64,000 nucleotides of DNA from Warburgia ugandensis (GCA_035236585.1 CP141128.1:30037618-30101617); one strand, 5' to 3'. Counted from the stretch's first letter, positions 25,329 to 38,780 are shown. Numbers and translations: made by a program. Notes: generated from the letters alone by a model not told the origin.

Positions 25329-26501
25329 GCATTTTGCTAGTTTAGAGCAAAACATACAAAAAATATGAGAAATGGCTATCATTTTTAGGTAATCAATATT
25401 GCATTTAGCATATACAACAAGCTTTTAAATCCCTATGTTACCCTTAGTGGACAAGTTAGGCATCAAAAGGGTTTATACTGAATATACCACAAAATTGATT
25501 TTAGAGAATTCGCTTCTATTTGTACTCTACTAGCTTTAACAACTTAATAAAGATGAATGAAAATTTCTACTTCTTACCCACATACCAAAGCCATTTATTG
25601 TAGTTATATCTCGAAGAGCAGTGTGTGTGTGTATAGACCACATAAGTGTGGACTTCTAAATAGATGTGCTCATACTCTATTGCAAAGATGTTTTGACCTC
25701 AAATTCTCATTGATGTATACTAAAAAATGAAGCTCTTAGAGAAAAGAGGTTAAACAAAATTTTCCCACTATGTGACCAAATCCAACACAACTGGTGGTGC
25801 ACATAATTTTCTAAGCATAGATAAGATAAAGAAATATGATCCTTAAGAATGGATGGCATTACCAGGACTAATAAGAATAGTTCACCTTAATTCCTTCATA
25901 TTTATATCCTCATTAAGGCTATCTTTCACCTTAAATCAACAAGTATTTGGATAGGATGAAACATAGGCTTAAGACTTGTTCTAAGAGAGAGGGTAAAAGG
26001 ATTCAAAGGTTTTAAATTTGAGTAGAGGTCTTCAATATTATTAGACAACTTTAACTTTGAGTTCACTAAAGTGGATATCTTTTCTATTTTTCCTTTCTCT
26101 CCACAACTTTCATTTTTTTTTTTGATAATTCTTTTGATTTTCTTTGTATTTTGTATTTCTTTGAAGGAAAGGCTTTTTCTATGTATTTTGATATTTTTAC
26201 TTCTTAGACTTTTGTCATTTTGATACCATCTCTTTTTATTTTTGAAAGATAGGTAATCATTATTTTAATGGGTTTTTGAATTAAAGTATATAGGTTTTGG
26301 AAAGAAAAGGCTTTCCAAGAGGCTCGTAGGGTCTAACTAATTATATAATACTAGCTAGGCTTTATGTCTCTAGGCTAAAACAAGGATAGTCTATATCATT
26401 TTCTAAGTTTCTTAAAGCCTATTAAATTCAATAAATGTTTAGGAAAGAAAGTTAGTACCACTACTGTGATTCTTTGCAATTCACCAAAATAAAATAGTAG
26501 A
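25329..26501 (-). mobile_element. 3' non-coding region of element X
   Basis: The first 500 bp or so are homologous to 1-522. The remainder resembles 50,640-52,100 of element Y in layout (AGCAAAACAT near the LTR, GACCTCAAATTCTCATTGATG, AGGCTTTATGTCTCTA). No coding domain is recognisable. Athila/Tat elements usually carry a long non-coding or degenerate env-position region here. Confidence 0.65.
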
Positions 26502-27104
26502 ATCTTTCAAATGAAAGTTCATTGAAGAAAATATGGAATTATATATAACCTTGGAAAGATGACAGTCTTTAATACTCACCAGATATAGGTCTCCACTAAT
26601 TTTTCTCAAGGTCTCTAAGTCGTAACCATCTAGCTATCTAGATTTATCCACTATGTGTAAGTGTGTTTTGAGATTTAACTTTCATAAAACTCTTAGAACA
26701 TGAGTAAAATGTAGAAGTACATGTATGCATATCTATTAAGAGTTAAAGTAGGAGAAATACTATACTTTAGAAAATCTGATTCTCATCATAGTAATAGAAC
26801 TTGACCTCAAAACTCCAAAGCTAGAATTTCTTTTTTATTATTGGCAAAAAATTAGAAATCTCATGCATATCAACACCCCCCAATCTGAACTAAACATTGG
26901 ACCCAATGTTTTGAAATATAGGATTACTACATGCTGAATGGGTAATGTAGAACAATTAAACTCTCTAAAAACCCTAGGTTAACTCCCAGTCAGCGTTAAG
27001 TTTAACATCTCTTGCCAGACGTACAATGTTAGTACAATGACAAAAGACAATGATGAATGCATGTTGGATTCATGATGTTTGAGATGTCATGGAACATGCT
27101 ATGG
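26502..27104 (-). repeat. 603-bp tandem duplication in element X, copy 1
   Basis: ATCTTTCAAATGAAAGTTCA at 26,502 is repeated at 27,105 (ATCTTTCAAATTAAAGTTCA). The two copies stay aligned through to GGAACATGCTAT. Identity is high by eye (about 95%), far above that between elements X and Y, so the duplication is much younger than the element. The equivalent region of Y (about 51,800-52,250) is single copy. Confidence 0.9.
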
Positions 27105-27703
27105 ATCTTTCAAATTAAAGTTCATTGAAGAAAATATGGAATTATATATAACCTTGGAAAGATGACAGTCTCTAATACTCACCAGATATAGGTCTCCACT
27201 AATTTTGCTCAAGGTCTCTAAGTCATAACCATCTAGCTATCTAGATTTATCCACTATGTAAGTGTGTTCTAAGATTTAACTTTCATAAAACTCTTAGAAC
27301 ATGAGTAAAATGTAGAAGTACACATATGTATGTCTATTAAAAGTTAAAGTCGGAGAAATACTATACTTTAGAAAATCTGATCCTCATCATAGTAATGGAA
27401 CTTGACCTCAAAACTCCAAAGCTAGAATATTTTTTTTTTATTGGCAAAAAATTAGAAATCTCATGCATATCTACACCTCCCAATTTGAACTAAACATTGT
27501 CCCTAATGTTTTGAAATATAGGATCACTACATGCTAAATGGGTAATGTAGAACAATGAAACTCTCTAAAAATTCTAGGTTACCTCCCAGTGAGCGTTAAG
27601 TTTAACATCACTAACCAGACGTACAATGTTAGTACAATGACAAAAGACAATGATGAATGCATGGTGGATTCATGATGGTTGAGATTTCATGGAACATGCT
27701 ATT
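27105..27703 (-). repeat. 603-bp tandem duplication in element X, copy 2
   Basis: Second copy, ending GGAACATGCTAT at about 27,692-27,703, after which integrase-related sequence begins. Both copies contain the CCAGACGTACAATGTTAGTA block (27,015 and 27,616). Confidence 0.9.
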
Positions 27704-28686
27704 GTGGGTCAGGTAGACTGGGCTCCTTTGTTTTAGGGTTTCAACTATTATCCATTTGCTTTGGAAATCTCCCCATCCTTTTTAATCTCGATAGTCCATG
27801 AGGACAAACATTACAAACAATGTAGGGTCCAGTCCATCGAGAACAAAGCTTACCAAGAAATAGATGCAACCTAGAATTATACAAGAGGACCTTTTGTCCT
27901 GATGTGAAGGACTTTTATCATGATGGGTTTTCATGTAGTCCTTGCATGTCCTAATAGATTCATAGGCATCTTTTCTAAGTTTAGCCAACTCATTGAGTTG
28001 GAGTTTTCCATGGGTCACATCACTATTTAAGTCAAAATTAAGTTTTTTAGTGACAAGCCTTTCCATAGACCAAACAATAAGGTGACATGCCTATAGGGAT
28101 CTTAAATGCATATGATAGGTCCATAAAGCATCACTAAGTCCTAAAGACCAGTCTTTTTGATGGGATCAACTGTCTTTTCTAATATCTAATTTATCTTCCT
28201 ATTTGACAATTCTACCTATTCATTGGTTTGAGGATAGTATGAGGTAGCTATCTTATGGGTAATGCTATATTTCTTCATTAAGTTCTCAAATAGTCTATTG
28301 CGTAAATATTTTCCCCCATCACTAGTTATGGCCTATGGAATGTCAAAGAATGCAAATATATTTTCATTTTAGAAACTTGACCACCACCATGTGGTCGTTG
28401 GTCATACATTCTATGGCTTGCACCCATTAGGACACATAGTATGTCCACTCCTACAAGGATGTAGAGGTAACCAAAGGAGTTGGTAAAACATCTCATAAAG
28501 TCAATGCCCCAAACATCAAAAGGCTCAATAATCAAACTAGGGTTTAGATGCATCATATTTCTTTTTTCTATTCTCCCAACTTTTTGATGATGTGCACATG
28601 ATATGCAATAAGCATGTGCTTGAATATGGTAGGCTAATAAAAACCACACTACAAGATCTTTTCAGTTATCTTTCTAGCAATAAAGT
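27704..28686 (-). pseudogene. Integrase remnant of element X (core and C-terminal part)
   Basis: Minus-strand translation shows Athila/Tat integrase signatures: EPFDVWGIDFM and YILVGVD in the 28,440-28,545 stretch (DDE core entry), then KLNFDLNSD, LQLNELAKLRKDAYE and HDK at 27,900-28,060 (C-terminal part). Integrase inserts the cDNA copy into the host chromosome. The N-terminal zinc-binding part lies on the far side of LTR B1, from 42,187 on. The remnant is broken and non-functional. No chromodomain follows. Confidence 0.85.
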
Positions 28687-31556
28687 TGTAACAACCCTTA
28701 ATTTTGAGACCTTTTTCTTATATTATATTAGGTTTTAATTGAGATAAAATCATGAATTAAATTCAATGAAAATTGAATTTCATGAAAGTGACCTCTTTGA
28801 AAACTCCAGATTTGGACTTTGGATTATCAAAAATGAAATGTACATATCATTAGGATTCCAACGACACTAATTTTGAGTGAAACAAAGATTAGGGTGACAA
28901 AACCCAAAAATTTTACTAATTTAAGAGGGGCAAAAAATGATAATGAAACCCTCACTATTTTTCCTTTTTATGGGCTGCAATGTTTCAAAATAGGATAAAA
29001 TGAGGGGGATGGGAGAAAGGGGAATAAACTCGGTGACCTGCACCTCCCTTCTGTTCAATCTCTCTCTAACAATGCGTACAAATCCTCAATCACCCATTTT
29101 CTTTGGTGACACACCATGCATGAAGCCTACCTCCCCTAGTCCAATTTCTTGTTTTTAGCATTTGCAGGAAGCCTTGTGTCATTTGGCCTTTCTTAGAAAT
29201 GGTGTAGCCCCCATTCTACTCAATTTTTTCTAGCATAGATGATCAGAAAAAATCCCCCTACTTTCCCTACATTTCCCCCCATCTTCTGGCACAGCTTGAC
29301 TTACCCTACAGGTTGATATGTGAAACAACCCCATCCTTCCCCCATCCTCCATCTCTATCGGACTCAGATGGTAACTAGATTGACATCCACTACTAACCAC
29401 TACACCCACCCCTTCTCCTTGCTATTTCCCTGCTTCCCTTTCCCTGTCGGGTTTGGGTAGTGATCAAATCACAGGCCAACATCCACCACCATCACCCCCT
29501 TAACACTTTCTCTTGCTTTGCCCCCCCTCTTATGCCACTAGAATTGGCATGCCTAACATCCTCCTCCCCTTGTTTTTCTTTCCTCTGGAGAGTTAGGGTA
29601 GGCTGACTCGTTGTGTCACTCACTTCCGACTCACCTTGTTGAGTTGAGTTGATATAGTGGGCCCCATTACCTCCTTAAGCTTTGACCCCTTATCCTTCCA
29701 ATCTAGAAAGGATTTCATTGATGTGAGATAATCATCACAATCCTTGTAATGTGAGGAACAATACCCACCTTCTTGTTTGTTGATCAGAGAAGATCCGGCC
29801 ATTGATCGTGCTCAGACCTTCGATAGGAAGTCAAATCAATTGATCTATGACGATCAAAGCTTCGATAAGATGTCAAATCTTTGTTTTGTGAAGATTTGAC
29901 CTTACTTTATGATTTGAATAGTCCATTATGATCCTCATATTGTGTAGATCAAGATCAATATGAGATATTTTGGATCTGCAGCATTTTTAAGATTATTTAG
30001 CTGATCTTGATCAATGGCTGAGGTCAACTAAGGATTCAGGTACGAAATTCAATAAAATTAGACGATCGATACAGTCCAAATGATTCATTGAAATTTTTTA
30101 ACCATATTTACTAACATATTATTTGATTTGGGATGATTAGGTGGAGAATTGTGACCAAATCAGTACAGATAGTCAAGATTGGGCACCTTCAAGGCAATCA
30201 ATTGATAATTCAGCTACACAAATAGCTAGATATTCTTCTAACTAACTTACATGAGGTAGGATTATCATTCTAACTAGTTATTTATTTATTTATTTTGGTG
30301 ATTAGAAAAAATTATATATAATTTGCATATAGTAGTGGCCTATTAGTTGATTCAACCATAAATTACCTGACGTTGATTTGATCTAAGTATGATTGCTCTG
30401 GCATATGTTATGATATAATTAAGAAAGGAACCTCATAGTTATTGGTGAGACCATTTTAACAGGATTTGGATTATTAGTAAACCGGGGCACATCCTAGCTT
30501 GAGATCCAATAGCTGCAAACCATTAGATCGTGTTAAAACACAATACATTAAGATCTAAAAATATAATATTTGTTTTATAACTAAGAATCCAACTTAAATA
30601 GATAACTTGGATTCTAAGTTAGACTCGATGTGATGTGTTTGTAGGTAGTGGGATTGTGGCAGAATGAGCTAGATTGGAGTTCGATCATGATTGAAGAGGT
30701 ATAAATGAGTAGTTCTTTGTTTGAGGTACGTGATGATAATAAATAATGAGCATGTTTCTATTTTGAAATTACAGAATTTTATCACATCAATTTAGTATTT
30801 ATAAATGAATTCCATGCATATATTATTATACTACAATTCTTATTAAAACATTTATCTTATCTGTGATTGATGTACATGTGCATGATTTTATTAAGTATCA
30901 GTTTTCCCACAGACGCATTTAATGACTTCACAGGTAATGAAATCATATCAAAATCATGTACTACCACTATCGCATTTTAAATATTACTCATCAAGATATT
31001 CCTTGTGCATTTGATGCATTCCACCAATGTGATTTTTTTAACACTCTTAGGACTTATGTGTGGGGTTCCCTTGTTAATGACTTGCACATTCATTGATATA
31101 TTCTCGAAGATTTTAACACTTTGTATTGATGTGGTTTTGGCATATTTATGAGCTTAAATGCTTAGTTGATTTAGCATGTTTTCAAACACACAATTGGCTT
31201 GAGCTACAATGATTTGATATTGGCATTTTGACGAGCCTGAGAGGCTTTGTACACTTAGCATGTTTTTGAAACACATAGGTGACGTGGATGTATTTCCTTG
31301 TTTTCAACATTTTTTGTAAGCTTTGATGCCTTAGCTATTGCCGCTAATTTAGTTGGTTTTGGATGCTAATTATGCTCTACTTTGCCGTTATTCATTCTAA
31401 TATTTGAGATTATGTTAGAACTATATCTATGAGAAAGATATTTAACACATGCCCTGAGATTTGGTACATGACCGTTTCATATTATGTTAAATACTAATAA
31501 ATTACTATTATTATTGTCATCATCTACACAAGCATAGCTTGGTGGGTATTGCAGTG

Positions 31557-34284
31557 TGTGATGACCTGGGTTTTTATATCACTTTTTAAATGCAATAGAC
31601 ATTGACATAACGAGATTGATCTCTAAAAATAATTATTTTTGAAACAGTAAACAATAGTGGAAGAATCTTTTCTTTTAAAATTCACTTCGAAAAACCCCAA
31701 GTGTCATTTTTCTTTTCTTGAAACAAGGATTCTCAGTGAAATGAGCACTCATTTCTACTGAAAATTCGTTAGAGTTTCCTCTATTTTTTGCACATCTAAC
31801 ATTTAATGCATGTCATTGCGAAGTACTTGATAAATATTTATACATTTTTTGAACATAAATTGGAGACTCTGTCTCCTTTCCATTCATCTAATTAAATAAA
31901 AACAACTTACATTAAACAAACAATACCCAGGACCTCCACATCATAATCCAGTCACACAAGTTATTTAAAACTCCACAAAATCACAAACATTACAGTCTCT
32001 TTCTCATTTTGATACAATAACTTCATTTTGAAAATCCATTCTTACCTATCTTCATCAAAAGCTTCTGTTGACACACTTCTTGCTCGTAAATAGCTCATAT
32101 TTCTCCAGAATCCTCGGCTCTGAGATATTGCAAACAAGTATAATATCTCAGCAAGCTTACATGTGTGTAGGCGGAATAAGATGCAGTTGCATATAAACGA
32201 AATCATGATATTTCTATATAAATTAATTTGTCCATGATGAATCATGCAACTAGCATTCAATTATCATTTAGCTTGAAATAATTCAACATTCATAAAATTC
32301 ATGAATTCATGCCAAAATGGAAGAAATACCAATGCATCAGTATAAAACACATTCTTTGAAATGTAAGGTATGCAGTCACATGCTAAACTCACAAATCATT
32401 TTTCGTTTCCTGATACCAGTCTTCACTCTTACAAGCCATTTCACATATCAAATACCAACGCATCATTGTTTGTATCGATGTGGAGTAAACAATGTTATCC
32501 TCTTTAGCAGACTGCCCTGTGGATGAACTATTGTCCGAAAGGCATCATGTCATCTCATGGTTTTGCTCCACCCAGTGTGGGCACGCAACTGCCCAAAACC
32601 ACTGGTGCATGTGTTATTATTGGTATTAGAGTATGCAGCAAGCAATATTATCCTCTTCTACAGATTGCCCCATGGACAAACCACCGTTCGAAAGGCCTCA
32701 TGTGTCCTGAAGGTTTTGTTCGACATAGTGTGGGAGCACAACTACCCAGAACCATTGATGAACCAGTCCCTCTATGTCATGAACAAACAAATGGACTGAA
32801 ACACAATGTACAACATGTACTTACATACGAGCAATTTAATCATGATTCAATGTGAGCATGCACATCCATCTTATCTTTCATACAAACTATAAATACATGT
32901 TTCAATTCTTAAAATGCATATACAAATACATATATATATATGTAGCGTAAATATTAGCAATCTTAATTCCACCTACCTCAACCAATGCTCTTCTAGTTCA
33001 CTAACATGAATACTTTACTCAGTTCACGTATGCGCTTCCAATCAATCATGCCTCTGTAAAATACAAAAACACATTTAGATATATAATTCTAAGACTTCTC
33101 CTAGCTTTTCCAATATGGAAGCTTCCACTAAGTTTGTCCTTGGCACTGGTCGTCGTAAGGTGAGTTGGCAATGCCTATTATTGTAAGGTATTTCATTAGC
33201 TATTGGTTGATAGCTAATTGAATGGAAATAGTTGCTGGATTTCCAATCCATGCCATTGGCCCTGGATTGGCTATGCACCTTTCATCTTAAGTTACTGTAG
33301 GTTGTTTTCATTGCTAGTGGCCTTATCTTGTATTTTTCCAAGTATCATAACTTATTAGAGGTTAAGGTAAGCCGTGGTAGCATCTAACCACCAATTAGAA
33401 GTACCAGGTCCTTATTACTCTACTGTTCAATCAGACGGTTTAGACTTTTAGATCGATTTTAGTACAAATTCTTCAGTTTGTGCCATGTACTAGCAATTCA
33501 ATACTCTAGGACTCATGTGTGGTGTTTGATCATAAATTAAACATCGCAAAATTACTATGTGAACAGTACCCGATCAAACGACTGAGATTGTCTGATCAGT
33601 TTTTCAACCTAGATCGACTATCTTGGTCAATTTTCAGGTTTATCAAGTTCTCACTTACCTAATCTTAGGTTTGGGTTAAGAAAAGGATAGTTGGATAATC
33701 CTTAAGTCGAGATCTAGCATAAAAACACATGGATTTAATAAAATTTCTCAAATCAAAAGTTGGGTTTTTTGTAGATCTTACCTTCTAAACATGTTTCCAT
33801 GTTTTTTCCTCTCAGGAATGGGCTAGATTAGCTCCTATTCATCAGAAAACCATCCACCATAGGCGTAAAACATTCTCCCCTTCAATATGGTGCTCAACAA
33901 TGCATGAATCGTTCCAAAACCTTAGGGTTTTGGTTCGTGCTCATGCCTTGAGAAGATCTGTCAGCTCAGATCTATGATCCACACCGTTGGCTTCTCCGGC
34001 GGCATCTGCAAAATTTGGCACTAGAAAACCTTAATGCTCCTCTTCTTCTAGTGTGGGAGATTCTCCGGCGTGCAAATTCAGCCCCTCCCCTTTCTCTCCT
34101 CTCCCTCTCCTTCTCTTCTCTCTTCTTCTTCCCTTATCTCCTTCTCTCCCTCCTTCGTCAGCCTTTTTTTTTTTGTTCTTTTGTTGCTCGGGTCTGTTAG
34201 GAAACAGACCCTATGTTGATGTCAGGTTCTTTATGTGAGGGCTCCCCCCTTCATTTAAGCTTTTTTCTTTTTTGGGCTATTACA
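31557..34284 (-). mobile_element. 3' LTR of element G
   Basis: About 2.73 kb, minus-strand TGTAATAGCCCAAAAAAG to AACCCAGGTCATCACA. It includes a pyrimidine-rich stretch at 34,080-34,160 and a short (TA)n near 32,930. The open frames seen here (for example around 32,317-32,855) recur in the other LTR with different interruptions and are not genes. Confidence 0.9.
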
Positions 34285-34300
34285 TTTTATCCTCTTTAAA
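34285..34300 (-). other. Polypurine tract of element G
   Basis: The minus strand reads CTTTAAAGAGGATAAAA immediately before the LTR start TGTAATAGCC, preceded by a TTTCGAGGACAAAATTTT motif. This is the standard end of chromovirus internal regions. Confidence 0.85.
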
Positions 34301-34900
34301 GAAAATTTTGTCCTCGAAATTACCTGTATATCATGTGTGCAACAACTCTGGGTATGGTTTTCTCATCTCGTCCTTAGTTTCCTAAGTGGCCTCCTCCAAT
34401 GAATGATGTTCCCAAAGTACTTTGACCGATGGAATGGTCTTCGTTCTTAACTTTTGTTCCTGCTTATCAAAAATTCGTATTGCACGCTCCTAAAACATTA
34501 AATTGGGTTGTAATTTCATTGGCACCTGCTCAAGAATGTGTGTGGGGTCTGGAACATATTTCCTTAGCATTGATACAAGGAAAACACTGTGAACCTCAAA
34601 TAGTTGAGGTGGCAAAGCAAGTCAATAGGCAACTCTACCCACCCTCTCCAATATTTCAAAGGGTCCCACATACCTTAGACTCAATGTCCCTTCTATCCTA
34701 AACCTCATCACTCCTTTTGTGGGTGAGACCTTCAGATAAACATGATCATTGACTAGAGACTCAAGGTCCCTACACCTCTGGTCTACGTAGTTCTTCTCTC
34801 TACTGTGTGTTGCTATTAGTCATTTTTGAATTAATTTAACCTTTTCGATAAATTGCTCAATTAGTTCTGATTTGACAAACTGTCATTCTACTACGTCACT
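34301..34900 (-). pseudogene. Integrase C-terminus and chromodomain-like tail of element G
   Basis: Minus-strand translation at about 34,385-34,430 gives KVLWEHHSLEEAT, the signature of the chromodomain-like tail of plant chromoviruses. Just upstream (34,560-34,690) are the linker motifs LRYVGPFEI and VFLVSMLRKY. The chromodomain guides integration toward heterochromatin in this family. The remnant is broken. Confidence 0.8.
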
Positions 34901-35640
34901 CTAGCAAGTAGGTGTGTGACATGGTCTACCATACAATGCCTCACAAGGTGTAATCCCAATGCTGGAATGATAACTATTATTGTATGCAAAGTCCACTAAA
35001 GGAAGGTGCTTGTCCCAACTACCCTTCCACTTAAGTGCACAAGCCCTCAACAGATCCTCGAGGGTTTGGATGGTCCTCTCTGATTGTCCATCTATTTTTG
35101 GATGGAATGCTGTGCTGAAATGTGGAGAAGTACCTAATCCCTTCTTCACACTCTACCAAAAATGAGATGTGAATCTGATGTCTCTATTTCCTTGATGTAT
35201 AATTTGGCCAAGCTCTATAGTGATTGCTTTTGCCATATTGGTAGAAAATGAGCTGACTTAGTTAAACGTTCCATAATAATCCATATCATATCATGCCCAC
35301 TAGAAGTTCTGGGCAACCCAACCATAAAATCCATGGTTATGTGATCCCATTTCCACTCTAGAAGCTCCATAGTCTGTAACAAACCTACTAGTCTTTGGTG
35401 TTCTACTTCCACTCTCTAATGGGTGAGGCACCGTGCAACACACTCTCCAATATCCCTCTTCATTCCTGGCCACCAGAAGTTTCTTTTTAGATCTTGGTAC
35501 ATCTTTGTACCGCCTAGGTGTATGGTAAACTTAGAATCATGTACTTCCTTTAACAATTCTTGTTTCAACTCTAGATTTTTTGGTACAACAAGACTCCTAT
35601 GAAATCTCACACTACCATCAGATCCCTTATGAAACCCTTT
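34901..35640 (-). pseudogene. Integrase zinc finger and catalytic core remnant of element G
   Basis: From high to low coordinates: the zinc-binding segment with HLGGTKMYQDLKRNFWWPGM (35,416-35,610); the core with WDHITMDFMVGLP (35,215-35,412); and STAFHPKIDGQSERTIQTLE followed by WDKHLPLVDFAYNNSYHSSI (34,901-35,149). These are hallmark Gypsy integrase motifs. The fossil is interrupted in several places. Confidence 0.9.
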
Positions 35641-35699
35641 CTTTTCCCTTAAGGCTTGAGTCTCTTAGCATAACTTCTGTGGTTTCAAGACTTGATCCA

Positions 35700-36960
35700 A
35701 GAAGGCAGATCCAATGAAGATATTGGCAATTATACTTTTTGATTTTCTACTAAGTGCATTAGCAACTACGTTAGCCTTGCCCGAGTGATATTGGATGCTA
35801 AAGTCAAAATCTTTGAGGTACTCAACTCAATGTCTTTGTCTCATGTTGAGATCACTTTGAGAGAAAATATATTTGAGGCTTTTGTGGTCAGTAAACACTT
35901 CAAATTTCTCTCCTTATAGGTAGTGCCTCCATATCTTCAAAACAAAAACTACAGCTGCAAGCTCCAGATCATGCATAGGAAAGTTCTGCTCATGAATTTT
36001 CAATTGTTTGGATGCATAAGCTATAACCTTGCTATTCTACATGATCACACATCCTAATCCCTTTCTAGAAGCATCACTATATACAATGAATCCTCCACTT
36101 CCTTTGAGCGAAGATAAAACAGGTGAAGAAGTGAGTCTTCTTTTCAACTCCTAAAAGCTCCTCTCATAGTCATCTGTCCACAAGAATTTCTACTCTTTCC
36201 TAGTCAATCTCGTCAATGGTTGTGCAATACTGGAGAAACCTTCGATAAAACGTTGGTAGCATCCTGCTAAACCAAGAAAACTGTCTATCTTAGTCACAGT
36301 CTTTGGTTTTTCCTAGTTTGTAATTGCCTTGATCTTCTTGGGATCAATTATAACACCACCCTTAGATATAACATGGCTAAGAAATTGGACCTGTTCTAGC
36401 CAAAACTCACTCTTTGAGAACTTGGCATATAACTGGTGAGTTTAAAGAGTGTCTAACACAATCCTCAGGTGTTCTTTATGATCTTCCACACTATAGGAGT
36501 AAACAAGGATGTCATCAATAAAGACAATAACAAATTTATCTAGATATTCTCTAAACACTCGGTTCATCAAGTCCATAAATGTTGTAGGTGCATTTGTCAA
36601 CCCAAATGGCATCATAAGAAATTTATAATGTCCATAATGTGTTCAAAATGCAGTCTTAGGAATATCTTCATCTTGATCAAATAGGTCATCAATATGGGGT
36701 AGTGGATACTTGTTCTTTATGGTGACCTCGTTTAATAGTCTGTAATCAATACACAATCACATAAAGCCATCCTTCTTCTTCATAAACAAAACCAGAGCTC
36801 CCCATGGTGATACACTTGGGTGAATAAACCCTTGGTCCAATAGTTCCTGCAATTGGACCTTCAACTCCTTTAATTCTGTAGGGGCCATGCGATATGGTGC
36901 TTTAGAAATAGGAGATGTTCTAGGTAACAACTCCACGGTAAACTCCATCTCCTACCTTGG
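35700..36960 (-). pseudogene. Reverse transcriptase and RNase H remnant of element G
   Basis: RT begins near 36,950 with [19 protein letters not shown] and [16 protein letters not shown]. The catalytic motif FIDDILVYS lies near 36,500. RNase H motifs (FEVFTDHKSLKYIFSQ near 35,870) follow toward 35,730. RT and RNase H copy the element RNA into DNA. The fossil has multiple breaks. Confidence 0.9.
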
Positions 36961-37335
36961 AGGCAATCCAGGTAATTCTTTAGGAAAGATTTTCTTAAAA
37001 TTGCATACCACATCTATTTCCTCAATTTGAGGTCCTAAACTCTCCTGAGCCGCAACAGTAACCAAGTATGCCTAACATCCTTTAGACATTAGACGCATTG
37101 CTTGTATAGCAAAGATTATGATAACTCTTGATGTGTCCAGTCATGCTTGAAATACAAAGGACTCCCCATTTGAGCTCATCAGTGTCACCCATTTCTTTGT
37201 GCAATCTACTAGCGCTCCATGTTCCGCCAACTAGTCCATTCCTAAAATGACATCAAAATCAGTCATACTCAAGAGGATTTAGTCAGCACTAAGTTCTTTG
37301 CTTAAAATCACTATTGGTAAGTCTCGCAAGAACTC

Positions 37336-37632
37336 TCATGCAACAACTATTTCACCCACCGTGGTACTAACTTCTAAACAAAATACCAATCTATGTACAA
37401 TAATAACCATACATGATGCAAAGTCACATGACATCAATGAATGAGTGGAACCAGGTTCAATCAAAATACGTGCATCCTTGTCAAATATTAATAGTGTACC
37501 TTCAGCTATAGCATTAGATGTATAGGCTTGGTCGATAGTCAAAGCAAAAACTCTCCTCTGACTCTTGTGCAACTGCTCTACTCTAGCACCTAAGTCTGTC
37601 TGACGCTGTTTCATAGGACAATCCTTAACCAT
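37336..37632 (-). pseudogene. Retroviral-type aspartic protease region of element G
   Basis: The minus strand translates to a segment with FALTIDQAYTSNAIAEGTLL followed by PGSTHSLMSCDFA, which matches the chromovirus protease position between the zinc knuckle and RT. It would process the Gag-Pol polyprotein. Part of a dead element. Confidence 0.8.
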
Positions 37633-38660
37633 GTGTCCCTCTTCACCACAATAAAAGCATCTTTGATCACGATAACAACATGTCTTGCCATCATGGAATC
37701 TATTGCAATGAGGACACTGTTTGGAGTCCCTTTATCTATCTGCCCCTGGAATTGTCTTTTCTAGGGCTTCTGAGATCCTGAAGAGAAACTGAACTTCCTC
37801 CTTTCCCCACAGTATCCTCCACTACCACTGTACCAAAGCCTTCCTTTTTCCTTACCTCTCATAGAAGTTTGCATCTTCTGTTGTTCCTCCTCACAATGGA
37901 AGCCATTTCCACTGCCTTAGCCACACTAGTAGGCTGAGTCATGTGAACCTTACTCCTCAATCTAGGGTTCAACCCTTCTACAAACATCCGAGTTGCTTTT
38001 TCCTTTGTGGTGCACACATCTAGGACAATTCTCCTGAACTGAGTAAACTTATCTTCAAACTCGAGAATGGTCATGATTCCTTGCTTGAATGCTAAGAATT
38101 CTTGCTCTTTCTTTGCCTTAATGTGGGGAGGGAAATATTTGTTGTAGAAGACATTCTTGAATTCTTCTTAAGAAACATCACTTCTATCCTTGAAAAATGT
38201 TCTCCTTACAAACAGCCACCAAAAAGAAGCTGATCCTATCAAAACAAGTGTTGCCACCGTCACCTTGTAATCCTCTGGAATATCCATGGCCTCAAACATC
38301 TTCTCTATCTCATGTATCCATTGCTCTACAGCTTCTAGCTCACCATTTCTAGCAAATGCAGGTGTAATCTTCTTAAACCTCTATAGTAGGCTATCCACAT
38401 TAGTTGGATCCCCACTTGAACTTTCCTCACTCGTGTTAGGTACAGACGAGGTCTGGGGTTGTGCTTGGGGTTGGTGCTGATGCTGCTGCTGTTGTAATTT
38501 TTGTTGCAGTTGTAGTTGCATCTATTATTGTTGCTGCATTAGCTGACTAAGGTTTTGCAACATATTGGAGTTCATCATTTGACTCCCCTGGTCAGATGGC
38601 TCAATAGAGGGGTTTGTTGTCCTCTGACTCATCCTCTTTGGTGGCATCCTTCCCTTCATT
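37615..38660 (-). pseudogene. Gag remnant of element G with CCHC zinc knuckle
   Basis: The region starts near 38,656 with MKGRMPPKRM, followed by a Gln-rich stretch (around 38,480-38,540). The retrotransposon gag domain includes FEDKFTQFRRI and RMFVEGLNPRLRS (37,859-38,074). The nucleocapsid knuckle CFYCGEEGHMVKDC (C-X2-C-X4-H-X4-C) lies at about 37,617-37,660. Gag forms the virus-like particle. The remnant is broken. Confidence 0.88.
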
Positions 38661-38761
38661 ACAAGATCCTTTCATTAGTTACTCTCAACTCATCAATTGC
38701 AATATCTTACTTTTGAGGCTGCTTAAGATTTTACTCAATATGATTGGTTGTGAGTGGACCG

Positions 38762-38780
38762 AACCTGGGCTCTAATACCA
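38762..38780 (-). other. Primer binding site of element G (initiator Met tRNA)
   Basis: Two bases inside the 5' LTR the minus strand reads TGGTATTAGAGCCCAGG, closely matching the plant initiator-methionine tRNA primer site (TGGTATCAGAGC) used by Tekay/Del-like and many other plant LTR elements. Confidence 0.9.

Noticed and set aside
32317-32855. Three overlapping open frames suggesting a small gene
   Set aside because: The same sequence occurs in the other LTR of element G (39,515-40,106) with different interruptions; it is LTR sequence.
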